This document shows positions 45,429 through 56,258 of a stretch of DNA of 64,000 nucleotides, one piece after another. The notes beneath the pieces were generated by a model, which was not told where the DNA came from, made no database searches, and saw only the letters and a program-made list of their open reading frames with translations. A program made the position numbers and the translations under genes. Numbering within the stretch: position 1 is the first letter of the stretch; each line of letters starts with the position of its first letter. Source of the DNA: Orientallactaga sibirica (Eukaryota > Chordata > Mammalia > Rodentia > Dipodidae); NCBI GenBank assembly GCA_036365145.1, contig JAEOAD010001365.1, forward strand, positions 3,555,001-3,619,000, given 5' to 3'.

Positions 45429-45636
45429 AAGTGAAGACTATTAAAGCTCTGACTAGTAACATGTGGCTGTCCCTCTCACACTTCTATATTCAGCAAACAG
45501 AATATAGTTTTCTCAATCACTCAGTGGTTATTTAGAAAACTGGAGTTAAATTAGAATATAGAAAAAGAAATCTCAATAGAAGCCATTACCAAACCACAGT
45601 GCAATAAAAACAGAATTATAACAAAAATGAGAGACA

Positions 45637-45827
45637 GGGGGCTGGGAAGATTTCTTAGTGGTTAAAGGCGATGGCTTGCAAAGCCTGATGGCGCAGGTTT
45701 GATTCCCTAGTACCCACATAAATCCAGATGCACAAGGTGGAGCATACATCTGGAGTTCATTTGCAGTGGCAAGAGGCCCTGGCATGCCCATTCCCTCATT
45801 CTCTCTTTCTAAATAAATCAATAATTT
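45637..45827 (+). mobile_element. DIP SINE
   Basis: Complete; flanks aaaatgagaga and aaatgagaga. Confidence 0.89.
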
Positions 45828-45892
45828 TTTTAAATGAGAGAGAAAAATTGGTCGCTATAGCACTATTTTTTGTGGTAGCACATATCTTTATG

Positions 45893-46235
45893 TTTAAACT
45901 TTTTATTGACAACTTCCATAATTATAGACAATAAACCATGGTAATTCACTCCCTCTCCCACTTTCCCCTTCACAAATCCACTCCATCACATCCCCTTCCC
46001 CTCTCAATTAATCTCTTATTTTGATTTCATCATCTTTCCCCCCTATTATGAGGGTCTTATGTAGGTAGTACCAGGCACTGTGAGGTCATGGATACTGAGG
46101 CCAAATTGTGTCTGAAAGAGTGCATTGTACGCTGTCCTACTCTTCCTTTTGCTCTTACATTCTTTCCACCACCTCTTCTGCAATGGGCCCTGAGCCTTGG
46201 AAGGTTGGAGAGATATGTTTCAGTGTAAGCACTAT
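45893..46235 (-). mobile_element. L1-type 3' UTR, minus strand (tentative)
   Basis: ttttattgacaacttccata and a long pyrimidine-rich stretch up to ttggaaggttggagagatat look like a reversed rodent L1 3' UTR. It looks less decayed than the plus-strand L1 around it. Confidence 0.5.
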
Positions 46236-46503
46236 TTTTAAGGAAAGTAAATAATTCTATTGGTAGAAGAATGCTTAACTAAATTAATAATGTTTAAATG
46301 AATAAGTTGAAACTGTGGAATCCTATGCAATTGCTACAAAGAACCACCCCATTCATTTAATAGGGAGTTCTAGAAAAGGTGAATGGGGTACTGAAAAAAT
46401 TAATTAGTTAATTAATTCAAGCCATAAGTTGAGGAAATAATAGCTGAGAATGTTCCAGAATTAAAGAATCACATGAATCTGCACACTTTATAAAGTATAA
46501 GGA
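46236..46503 (+). mobile_element. L1 3' region, decayed (tentative)
   Basis: aactgtggaatcctatgcaa recalls the L1 3' UTR phrase for the same place. Confidence 0.4.
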
Positions 46504-46718
46504 AGGGCTGGAGAGATGATGGCTCAGTGGTTAAAGGCATTTGCTTACAAAGCCTGATGGCTCAGGGTTAATTCCCCAGGATCCACATAAAGCCAGATGC
46601 ACAGAGTGGCACATACATCTGGAGTTGGTTTACAGAGACAGGAAGCTCTGGCATGCCCATACTCACTCTCTGTCTGCCTCTTTCTCTCTGCCAAATAAAT
46701 AAATAAATAATTTAAAGT
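46504..46718 (+). mobile_element. DIP SINE
   Basis: Complete, tail (AAAT)n; flanks ataaagtata on both sides. Confidence 0.89.
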
Positions 46719-46809
46719 ATAAAGTATAATCTTTATACACACAAAAAAAGGTAAAACCAGTAAATATACCCATCTTGGTAAAACTCCACAATACCAAAAA
46801 TTACAGGTC

Positions 46810-46920
46810 CTGTGAATCCATTTTACAGATGGAATAACTGAGTCCCTGAGCAGATAAGGTATCTTTGCAAGCCCCAGGCTTATGAGGGACCAGAGCCAGT
46901 CTTCAGACCTGGCAGCCTCC
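46810..46920 (-). mobile_element. MIR fragment
   Basis: ccattttacagatggaataa and accagagccagtcttcagac in MIR order, reversed. Confidence 0.62.
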
Positions 46921-47299
46921 AGCTTCCCTAGTCCTTGCCCTGCCCCATGTTCTCTGCCACTTACAGAAACAGCGAGACAGCTGCAAATGAGTGGGAAAAC
47001 TGACACTGATATCACCATTACATGAGACTAAATTCAGAGCAGAAAGTGTCGACCGAGGACTAGGTGGCATGACACGCTATGAAAAAGAACAACGTGAAAA
47101 CGCGGTGTAGCGATTGGAAACTTATGGGCATCTAATAACAAGAGCCTCAAAATATGTGAACACAAGACAATCTCATGATACAGAGGAAGAATCCAAATTT
47201 CAACTCAGGTTCTCTTGTAACATGCTCATGGCACGGATCCCTTGGGTACTGGGAAAGATAACAGGCATTTCTCTACAGCTGGCACTAACTGGGTGTTTG
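46921..47299. other. Unique DNA
   Basis: No gene or repeat recognised. Confidence 0.5.
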
Positions 47300-47622
47300 A
47301 TGCAGTCACCTTCTCCTTGCTGAGAGAAAACACCCGACCACAAGCAGCTGATGGGATGAAGTCATCATTTTGTGCTTACGGTCTCAAGGGGAAGCTCCAT
47401 GATGGCAGGAAAAATATGGTAGAACAGAGGCTGGACATTATTTCCTTGCCAACATCAGGTGCACAACAGCAGCAGGACAGTGAGTTGATCTGTGCCAGGG
47501 GAAACTAGGCTCTAACCCCCCAAAGATGGTCCCCAACAACACACCCCTCTAGCAAGGTTCCATCTCCCAAAATGCCATCATGAGTTTATGGGGGACATCA
47601 GCATCAAACCACCACAGTGTTC
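47300..47622 (-). mobile_element. MaLR-like LTR
   Basis: Reverse: ggggaagctccatgatggca, ctctagcaaggttccatctc, end gcatcaaaccaccaca. Confidence 0.65.
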
Positions 47623-48420
47623 TAATTAAAGTCAAGTCAGTTCAGTTCTGGAGACGGTTAACAGGTCCCTCGGGTTGGGGCTCAGTCTCACCAGACGGCC
47701 ACTTCCGTTTCACAGGACACTCACAGCCCAGTCGATTTCTCCTGTGTTTCTGACTGATTGGCTATGAATTGGGGATCCCACAACCTCTTCCTTGAGTTCA
47801 ATTAATTTGCTCTGAGAACTCAATGAACCTTAGTCACGTGCGCTGGCTTGTCTTAACGGATATTTCAGTGATAGGATGAAGAGCCGTCGAGTCATGTGAA
47901 AGGGGCAGGACTTCCACCTCCCCCGTGCCCCGTCCAGAAACTCCCATAATCTCGTCCCCTTGGGGGGGGGGAGTTATAAAGACTGAATTGCATAGGCATG
48001 GCCAACATGGCCAAGGCATGGACAACAGTGCAGAAATGTGGCTGGACAGGAAGGGCATGAGCCAATGCTAACAGACTGGTGGGGAAACCCAGCCAGGCCT
48101 GTACCTGGGCACTCTGCTTAGCCCTTGCAAATTCCTCCCTCCAGGCTGTGGAGCAGAGCCCCCTAGGAAATGGGGGCTTTTCTGACCTCCTCCTGTCAGA
48201 CCAGTTCACTCAATAGAGTTTCTTCATGGGCAGCTGAAAGTGAGGAAAATCTAGAATATTAGATATCTCTTAAAGAAGAGACACTTGTTTCCATGGAGTG
48301 GGAGAAAGGGTGTCGTGAGCCAGGAACTGTGGATGAAAACCCAAATATCACATCACAAGTGCAAGGGCAATTAGCAGATTCACGACCAGAGTACAAGATT
48401 TGAACAGGTTTCATACAAAC
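47623..48420. other. Unique DNA
   Basis: No gene or repeat recognised. Confidence 0.5.
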
Positions 48421-48632
48421 CTGGAGAGATGGCTCAGCGGTTAAGGTGCTTGCCAGCAAAGCCTGCCAATGCAGGTTCAATCCCCCAGATCCCACATAAA
48501 GCCGGGTGCACAAAGTGGTGCATGCATCTGGAGCTGTTTGCAGTGCCTGAAGGCCCTGGCACACACATACTCTTCTTCTCTCTCTCTGTAACTCTCTGCT
48601 TGCAAATAAACAAATTATTTTTTAAAAAACGT
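48421..48632 (+). mobile_element. DIP SINE
   Basis: Complete apart from the first few G bases. Confidence 0.87.
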
Positions 48633-48637
48633 ACAAA

Positions 48638-48822
48638 GATCAGGCTCATGGTTAAAAGCCCTTGCTTACAAAGCCTGGGTTTGATTCTCTAGTACCCACA
48701 TAAAGCCAGATACAAAAAATAGGGCATGTGTCTGGAGTTTGTTTGTATTGGCAGGAGCCCATTCATATTCATTTTCTCTCTCTCTTTCTAATAAATAAAC
48801 AAATAAAACAATTTAAAAATAG
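48638..48822 (+). mobile_element. DIP SINE, 5' truncated
   Basis: Starts in the head at ctcatggttaaaagccc; a second DIP directly after the first. Confidence 0.82.
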
Positions 48823-49018
48823 AAAGATCACGGGATAAATTAACAAAGATACAGAATATTTGAAAAGCACAGTTTCAACCTTGATTTATATATGCCAGTA
48901 TGTAAACATGTGCATACATATAATACAGACCATATGTGTGTGTGTATTCCTATAGTAAATAAATAGAAAAAACATTATTTTCTAGTACATGTAAAATATT
49001 TATAAAAAGTGACCACAG

Positions 49019-49245
49019 AGCTGGAGAGATGGCTTAGCGGTTAAGTGCTTGCCTGTGAAGCCTAAGAACCCCGGTTCAAGGCTCAATTCCCCAGTACCCA
49101 CGTAAGCCAGATGCACAAGGTGGCACATGCATCTGGACTTTGTTTGCAGTGGCTACAGGCCCTGGTGCACCCATTCTCTCTCCTTCTCCCTCTCTCCTTC
49201 TCTCGCTGTCTGCTGCTCTCAAGTAAATAAATAAACAAATAATTT
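49019..49245 (+). mobile_element. DIP SINE
   Basis: Complete; flanks aagtgaccacaga and aaatgaccacaga. Confidence 0.9.
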
Positions 49246-50020
49246 TAAAAATGACCACAGACAACATGCCAGAGTACAATATATTACAGATAACTAATAC
49301 AGAATGGCCATATTCCCTGACCACAATGCACTTGGATTCATGAACAAATAAACTCCATATTTAATACCCTTTAAGATGCATTTCACTCTTTACACCATCT
49401 AATGTAAAACCAAGATGGTTCTAGTAATTGATGAGGTATTAGAGCTTAAGTCGTAGCTTTTTTAGTGATACATAAAATAATGGTGTATGTTACAATTGAC
49501 AGCATTTTAGATTTCATGGAAGTATGGTAATTTTTCCAAAATGTGCAGGATATATTACCATTGAGCTAGAAATTAATGATAAAAGAAAAAAATAGAAGCT
49601 CTAAAGTATTCTTCTGAACACCTCTGTTGCATCAAAGAGGAAATAAAAACAGCAATTTTAGACTATGAAAAATTATGATAATGACAGCTTATGCCTATCA
49701 AAACTTATGGAATGTAGCCAGAACTGTACTCAGCGGAAACTATCAGCTTAAGTATTTCATTCTTAAAAAAGAAAAGAAAAGATAATAAATGACCTGGACA
49801 TTCAACTTCAAAATTTTGAAAAAGAGTCAGAAAATAAGCCTTGACAGGTATTTAAGATAATCAGTGAATGTGCTGTTTTTTAAGTGTCCAACAGTAGGAT
49901 GAATAAGTTCAGAAGCTGTTCTTGCAAAAGGCCAAGAAGCAGACAAATCTCGAGTAAAGTTCTAATCAAGAAAAGAAAGAAGTGTGCGTGGAGGAGGGTT
50001 AGTTTCTAAAATCCACCAGT
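49246..50020 (+). pseudogene. Decayed L1 ORF2, endonuclease part, left of the array
   Basis: ttccctgaccacaatgcact and ccagaactgtactcagcgga keep the order of L1 ORF2 endonuclease-domain codons, with many stops. Homology seems to continue across the 52-bp array at 51436. L1 ORF2 encodes endonuclease and reverse transcriptase; this copy is dead. Confidence 0.55.
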
Positions 50021-51435
50021 GAGGGGCTGGGGGCGTGGCTCAGCGGTAGAGCACTTGTCCAGAATCCACAGTGAGGGGCTGGGGGCGTGGCTCAGCGGTA
50101 GAGCACTTGTCTAGAATCCACAGTGAGGGGCTGAGGGCGTGGCTCAGCGGTAGAACACTTGTCTAGAATCCACAGTGAGGGTCTGGGGGCGTGGCTCAGT
50201 GGTAGAGCACTTGTCTAGAATCCACAGTGAGGGACTGGGGGCGTGGTTCAGCGGTAGAGCACTTGTCTAGAATCCACAGTGAGGGGCTGGGGGCGTGGCT
50301 CAGCGGTAGAACACTTGTCTAGAATCCACAGTGAGAGGCTGGGGGCGTGGCTCAGCGGTAGAGCACTTGTCTAGAATCCACAGTGAGGGGCTGGGGGCGT
50401 GGCTCAGTGGTGGAACACTTGTCTAGAATCCACAGTGAGGGGCTGGGGCGTGGCTCAGAAAGGCTGAATAGAGCACTTGTGTAGAATCCACAGTGAGGGG
50501 CTGGGGCGTGGATCAGTGGTAGAGCACTTGTCTAGAATCCACAGTGAGGGGCTGGGGCGTGGCTCAGCGGTAGAGCACTTTTCTAGACTCCACAGTGAGG
50601 GGCTGGGAGTGTGGCTCAGCGGTAGAGCACTTGTCCAGAATCCACAGTGAGGGGCTGGGGGCGTGGCTCAGTGGTAGAGCACTTGTGTAGAATCCACAGT
50701 GAGGGGCTGGGGGCGTGGCTCAGTGGTGGAACACTTGTCTAGAATCCACAGTGAGGGGGAGGGGCGTGGCTCAGCGGTAGAGCACTTGTGTAGAATCCAC
50801 AGTGAGGGGCTGGGGCGTGGATCAGTGGTAGAGCACTTGTCTAGAATCCACAGTGAGGGGCTGGGGGCGTGGCTCAGCGGTAGAGCACTTGTCCAGAATC
50901 CACAGTGAGGGGCTGGGGGCGTGGCTCAGTGGTAGAGCACTTGTGTAGAATCCACAGTGAGGGGCTGGGGGCGTGGCTCAGTGGTGGAACACTTGTCTAG
51001 AATCCACAGTGAGGGGCTGGGGGCGTGGCTCAGCGGTAGAGCACTTGTGTAGAATCCACAGTGAGGGGCTGGGGCGTGGATCAGTGGTAGAGCACTTGTC
51101 TAGAATCCACAGTGAGGGGCTGGGGGCGTGGCTCAGCGGTAGAGCACTTGTCCAGACTCCACAGTGAGGGGCTGGGGGCGTGGCTCAGTGGTAGAGCACT
51201 TGTGTAGAATCCACAGTGAGGGGCTGGGGCGTGGATCAGTGGTAGAGCACTTGTCTAGAATCCACAGTGAGGGGCTGGGGGCGTGGCTCAGCGGTAGAGC
51301 ACTTGTCTAGAATCCACAGTGAGGGGCTGGGGGCGTGGCTCAGTGGTAGAGCACTTGTCTATAATCCACAGTGAGGGGCTGGGGGCGTGGCTCAGTGGTA
51401 GAGCACTTGTCTAGAATCCACAGTGAAGGGCTGAA
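50021..51435 (+). repeat. Second tandem array of the same 52-bp unit, opposite orientation
   Basis: About 27 units of 51-52 bases, the same unit as at 32.3-33.3 kb but on the plus strand. Variant sites (tgtctag / tgtgtag / tgtccag; ggctcag / ggatcag; gtagagc / gtggaac) recur in order, so part of the array is a five-unit higher-order repeat. Unit 9 carries a foreign patch. The array is embedded in decayed L1 ORF2 sequence and is followed by an A-rich stretch like a SINE tail. Confidence 0.95.
50592..51244 (+). repeat. Five-unit higher-order repeat within the second array
   Basis: The marker tccaga falls at 50634, 50892 and 51151, that is every 258-259 bases. Between them the unit types follow the order tccag, tgtgtag, gtggaac, gcgg-tgtgtag, ggatcag. 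The third round lacks two of the five units. Confidence 0.8.
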
Positions 51436-51850
51436 GTGGTGTCCAAAAATAAAATAAAAATGGTCAAACAATGAGAAAGAGATAATAGCAGCTGTACAGA
51501 AACATTGTTAAAATAGATGAATGCAACATAGAATCCTAGGCTAATAAATTTTGAATTTTTGATTATTTGTGTGATAGTCTAGGGAAGCAAAAGTGATACA
51601 AACTGATTTAAAAGTAGAAAGGCTGAATAGAAAATAAGTATATGAAACTCCACCCCAAAAGGAATTGTCCTGAGACTGTTTCAGACCTTTGAGGAAAAAG
51701 ACATTTTCTATGCTATTTAAAATATTCCAGAGGATAAAGAAGGGAGAAAAACTTCCTAATTAATTTTATGAATAACACATAACCCTGGAATTACAATCTG
51801 CCAAAGATGAAAGAAAAATAAAGTCACAGACTAACCCTGCTTGCCACTCT
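51436..51850 (+). pseudogene. Decayed L1 ORF2, reverse-transcriptase part, right of the array
   Basis: aaatattccagaggataaag, cttcctaattaattttatga and ctggaattacaatctgccaa recall the RT-domain stretch of L1 ORF2. Frames are broken. Confidence 0.55.
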
Positions 51851-52182
51851 CAATGCAGAAAACGTAAATAAAAGATCACGGCCGACACACACAGCCCTCC
51901 TCAGCACCAGCTCGGGATTTCTCTATTTCTGAGAACAAGGGGAGGAAGAAGGAGAAAGACGAAGGGCAAGAAGAGGAGGAGAAACATCAGAGCAAGACTG
52001 GAGTCCCAACACCGGCAGATGACAGATGAAAGCCCGAAGTCAGGGCCTGGGCCCTTGGTGGCCACAGGGGAGAAGATACAGCCTGGGTCTCTGCAAGCCA
52101 AGGAACTGAGCGCTTGTTCAAAGCTGAGCTCTGCAGGGGCCTCCACCTCTGTTCATGAAACCTAGAAAATTCAACCTCGAGC
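51851..52182. other. Unique DNA
   Basis: No gene recognised; a purine-rich patch at 51940-51985. Confidence 0.45.
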
Positions 52183-52302
52183 AGGGCCTGGCGTCACAGG
52201 AGGATCGGGAGTTCAAGGTCTTCTTCAGCCTCACAGAGTGTTCAAGGCCAGGGGGGCTACATGAGACCTTGTCCAAATTAAAAAAAAAAAAAAAAAAAAA
52301 GG
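52183..52302 (+). mobile_element. Old B1-like SINE
   Basis: gcagggcctggcgtcacagg, ctacatgagaccttgtcc and a long oligo-A. Confidence 0.6.
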
Positions 52303-52825
52303 AAGGAGGGGAGGGAGGGAGAAGGAGAGAAAAACAAAAGGAAGGTTGGTTAGCCTCTTACCTAAGGGAAGCACAAAAAACAAAATGCCGTAGGAAGGAA
52401 GCATCTTCAGGAAGTGCAGCGCTTGCTGTATCGCTGCGGGATCCATGCGGACTACTTACTCGGTGGTGCTGGGTCTGCACATAGAAATAACAGGAAAAAC
52501 AAGCCCCAAACAGCGCACCCAGGGGAGCCCCAGCACAAACAACTTGTGAACCATTGTGAAGCAGTACTTTGACAACTCAGGAAGCACAGGACTACCATAA
52601 AAAAAATCTTAAATTAGTTTAGATAATTTTTGCCTCCCTAGAATATGACATAGAGACTAGCATCCACACAAGGAAGTGAGTCATTATGCGGGACGATCAG
52701 CCGGTACACACAGAAAGATCTGAGTAAAAGCACACGCTGATTTATGTTAATTTATTTATTGTTTATACTTATATTAACAGTTATAGTTTAAGTTTGGATT
52801 CCTAGGTTAAAAAAAAAAAAAAAAG
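52303..52825. other. Unique DNA
   Basis: No gene or repeat recognised; AT-rich from 52600. Confidence 0.45.
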
Positions 52826-52990
52826 AAGCTGGGCATGGCGACTCACACCTGGAATCTGAGTGCTCTGGGAAGCTGAGGGAGGAGGAGGATGGCTGCACAT
52901 TTTTAGAGAGGATTGTTGCAAGTTCCAGGCCAGCCTGGACTACATCATGAGTTCAAGGCCAACTGTTTAAAAATCAAAATAAAACAAAAA
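52826..52990 (+). mobile_element. Old B1-like SINE
   Basis: agctgggcatggcgactcac, caggccagcctggactacat, A-rich tail. Confidence 0.72.
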
Positions 52991-53056
52991 ATCAAAACAG
53001 ACACCAAAAAAAAAGAATCAATAATGGGAAAACAGGAAGTCATAAAAACAAGCCCG

Positions 53057-53183
53057 GAGCTGGACGTGGTGGCACACGTGGAGGCAGAGGTAGGAGGATT
53101 GCTGTGAGTTCCAGGCCACCCTGAGCCTACATAGTAAATTCCAGGTCAGCCTGAGCTAGAGACCCTACCTCAAAAACAAAATA
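53057..53183 (+). mobile_element. B1 SINE with internal deletion
   Basis: Lacks the cctttaatcccagcac segment; otherwise dipodoid B1. Confidence 0.82.
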
Positions 53184-53198
53184 AGCATGTAGATTTTT

Positions 53199-53414
53199 TA
53201 AAATGATTTATTTATTTGCAAGCAGAGAGATTTGCAAGTAAGCAGAGAGAAAGAGAGAGAGAATGGGTACGCCAGAGCCTCTAGCCACTGCAAATGAACT
53301 CTAGACGCATGCACCACTTTGTGCATCTGGCTTTACTTGGGTACTGGGGAACTGAACCTGGGTCATTAGGCTTTGCAGGCATGTGCCTTAACTGCTAAGC
53401 CATCTCTCCAGCCC
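53199..53414 (-). mobile_element. DIP SINE with target duplication
   Basis: Complete; flanks agcatgtagattttt (53184-53198) and agcatgtaggttttt (from 53415). Confidence 0.9.
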
Positions 53415-53490
53415 AGCATGTAGGTTTTTAAGATCTCCATGGAGGTTCCAGAAATGAAAACTATAGTGGCTGAAATTAAAAACAAACACA

Positions 53491-53711
53491 GGGGTTAGAG
53501 AGATGGCTTAGCAGTTAAGGCACATGCCTGCAAAGCCTAAGGACCCAGGTTCGATTCTCCAGGTCCCATGTAAGCCAGATGCACATGGTGGTACATGCAT
53601 CTGGAGTTCATCTTCAGTGACTAGAGGCCCTGGTGCACCCATTCTCTCTCTCTTTCTCTCTCTCTCCCTCTCTGTTTCTAATAAATAAATAAAAATAAAT
53701 CTTTAAAAAAC
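53491..53711 (+). mobile_element. DIP SINE
   Basis: Complete with long CT tract and AAATAAA tail. Confidence 0.89.
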
Positions 53712-53998
53712 ACGTTTCTAGAGTAGGGTTTGACTAACGTAAACACACAAGCTTTACACATGGAAAATACGAGCTTTGAGACACCAGGAAGAGAGAAGAG
53801 CAGGAGAGTCTGAAACATGCTGTTCATCAGAGGGACTAGCAGAAATGCACCTCCAAGGGTGCCTCCCAGATCATGTACAGTAGGTTGACTGCAGCACCAG
53901 ATCTCTGGTGACTTCTATGGTGTGCTAAGAACTCAGACAAATTGCACAGAGAGAAAGAGATCCACAAAGACCTGAGACCAGGAGAAAGTAATGGTTGC

Positions 53999-54136
53999 CA
54001 CTGGGCATGGTGGTGCATGCCTTTAATCCCAGCACTTGGGAGGAAGATTGCTGTGAGTTCAAGGCCAGTCTGGGGCTACAGAGTAAATTCCAGGCCAGCC
54101 TGGGCTAGAGTGAGACCCTACCTCAAAAAATAAAAT
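53999..54136 (+). mobile_element. B1 SINE
   Basis: Short internal deletion; otherwise complete. Confidence 0.86.
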
Positions 54137-54149
54137 TGACAGCTGTAGC

Positions 54150-54975
54150 AGACAGCTTCAAGTTCACTGAGATGAACTTCCAGACCAGGCACAGTTATGA
54201 GGAAGGGATATTATTTATTGAAGCTTACAGATCCAGGGGAAGTTCCATAATGGCAGGAGAAGTGATCTGCTCTCACAGGACTAGGCAAGAGAGAAAAAAA
54301 AAAAAAAAGCCACCAGCCACACAGCACACAGAGCAAAGCTACAGTCAAAAGCCACAGCATACTTCAGGAACTCCAACTGGGCACACTTTGCATATCTTTA
54401 CAATGGAATCTCAAACCCACCACCACACCTTAAGATCCGCCCAATGACATTGCCTCCAGCAAGGTGGCTGCAGATGTAAACTACAAACTAATAAAACACT
54501 GAATATATTGGGGGCCATATATTCAAACTACCACATTCCGCCCCTGGCCCCCAATAGATTTATAACTGTCACACATTGTAAATTGTACTCAGTCCAATTT
54601 CAAAGGTTCTCATAGTCTTGACCAACTTAAGATAGTGAGTCCTGTAAAATCAAACAAGTTAAATACTTTCAACATGTAAAGGCACAGAGTAAACGTTTTT
54701 AACTGGTATAAGGCATAGCAAGGAGAAGCTAGAACAATGCAAACTCAACCACCATCAGCAGTCATCAAACTTCTGCAGTTCAAGTTCAATATAACCAGAG
54801 ACTGACAGTCTCCAGGTTTTCCAATTCCGCCCCTCCAGCTGGGCAGAGTAGCCAGGGAAATCTTCGATCCCAGGCCAACACTGCACTACATGGGAGTCCT
54901 TGCATAGTCCTGGTATATCCAAAACATCTTCAGGTCTCCATGCAAACCATGGTCCATCTTCCAAAGGCAGCCTTC
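54150..54975 (-). mobile_element. MaLR-like element: LTR and internal sequence
   Basis: A reversed LTR to about 54535 (attcaaactaccacattc) passes into ccgcccctggcccccaatag, a phrase typical of reversed MaLR internal sequence. No coding frame is kept. Confidence 0.58.
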
Positions 54976-55232
54976 AAAAGGATGAAAGAAAATAGCTGTC
55001 ACCCTGTAATTCTGTACCCAGTCCAACTACTGAGATTAAAGTAGTATATAAATGAACAAGAGTCAAGGATTTGCATGCACAAGTATTTTTGAAAGAAATC
55101 CGAAGGTTATGTAAGGCAGTTGGAAATGAAATACATAAAGAATAGGATGCAATGAGCAACTTCTATCTTATTGCATCACTTTACAAAAAAATACAGTAAA
55201 AGTTGAAAATATTGCAAAGAAAAATCAATGAC
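54976..55232. other. AT-rich DNA, probably old L1
   Basis: No clear feature; lies before L1 ORF2-like sequence. Confidence 0.35.
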
Positions 55233-55234
55233 TT

Positions 55235-55302
55235 CATGACCACTTTTAAGACATGACCACTTTAAGACATGACCACTTTAAGATGTGACCACTTTAAGAC
55301 GT
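55235..55302. repeat. 16-bp tandem repeat, four copies
   Basis: The unit agacatgaccacttta is repeated, the last copy with two changes. Confidence 0.88.
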
Positions 55303-56039
55303 CTACTCTGGTATTGATAAATAAAGCAGCCAAAAATAAGCGATATTGACAATACAAACAGCATGGTTCAGAAGCCAGAGCTGCAGAATGTATATGGAGA
55401 TATATAAATAGAGTTTGGCATCTAACAATTAAAGCTTCTGTGTTATTTCAAGCAAAAGGAAATGACAATGGCTAGCATCTAACCAGGACACAAAGCAACT
55501 CTCAACTAAAATTAGATAATCAATAGTGTGCAAACCACAATCTCTGATTACAATGCAATAAAACTGGAAGTTGATTTTTAAAAAGCAGAAAAGAGGGTCT
55601 AGAGAGATGGCTTAGCGGTCAAGCACTTGTCTGTGAAGCCTAAGGACCCTGGTTCGAGGCTCGATTCTCCAGGATCCACATAAGCCAGATGCACAAGGTG
55701 GTACATGCGTCTGGAGTTCGTTTGCAGTGGCTGGAGGCCCTGGCATGCCCATTCTCTCTCTATCTACCTGCCTCTTTCTCCATCTCTGTCTGCCACTCTT
55801 AAATAAATAAATAATAAAAGCAGAAAAAGCACAAAAAAAAAAAAAAGCAGAAAAGAAAAATATGTCCTTGAAATGCTTATGAGCCTAAATAATTCATGAA
55901 TCAAAGAATCACAAGGAAATTATAAACCTTATGGCTATTTAACAAGAAATGTAATACAATAATTATGCATACCAACAAATTAAGATTTAATTCAGAAATG
56001 TGTTTCAAGATGGTTCAATATTAAAATATCTATTAATAT
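55303..56039 (+). pseudogene. Decayed L1 ORF2, endonuclease part
   Basis: gattacaatgcaataaaact and aattcatgaatcaaagaatc follow L1 ORF2; split by a DIP at 55595-55815. Frames broken. Confidence 0.55.
55595..55815 (+). mobile_element. DIP SINE
   Basis: Complete; aaaagcagaaaaga flanks it, with a partly repeated copy in between. Confidence 0.9.
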
Positions 56040-56202
56040 GCTGGGCGTGGGGTGGCGCACACCTTTAATCCCAGCATTCAGGAGGCAAAGGTAGGAGGAT
56101 CACCATGAGTTCAAGGCCACCCTGAGACTACATAGTAAATTCCAGGTCAGCCTGGGCTAGAGTGAGACCCTACCTCGAATAACAAACAAACAAACAAACA
56201 AA
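56040..56202 (+). mobile_element. B1 SINE, left half of a B1-linker-B1 composite
   Basis: Complete dipodoid B1 ending in (CAAA)n. The linker and second B1 follow; one target duplication encloses all three. Confidence 0.88.
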
Positions 56203-56258
56203 AGGCCAGTCTGTTGGCCTTGCCTCAAAATAAATAAGTAAATAAGAAAATAGACACG
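56203..56258 (+). other. Linker with the DIP-type tail module
   Basis: ggccagtctgttggccttgc then a (AAAT)-type stretch; matches the tails of the DIP elements at 7553 and 44402. Confidence 0.75.

Noticed and set aside
50699..51167. Open frames with repeated protein motifs (VEHLSRIHSEG) across the second array
   Set aside because: They arise only because the 51-52-base unit lacks stops in some frames. Mixed 51- and 52-base units shift the frame, and the unit is plainly SINE-derived.
50021..51435. Cluster of tRNA genes
   Set aside because: Units keep only the D-arm/A-box half of a tRNA-like sequence; there is no acceptor stem, T arm or proper B box.
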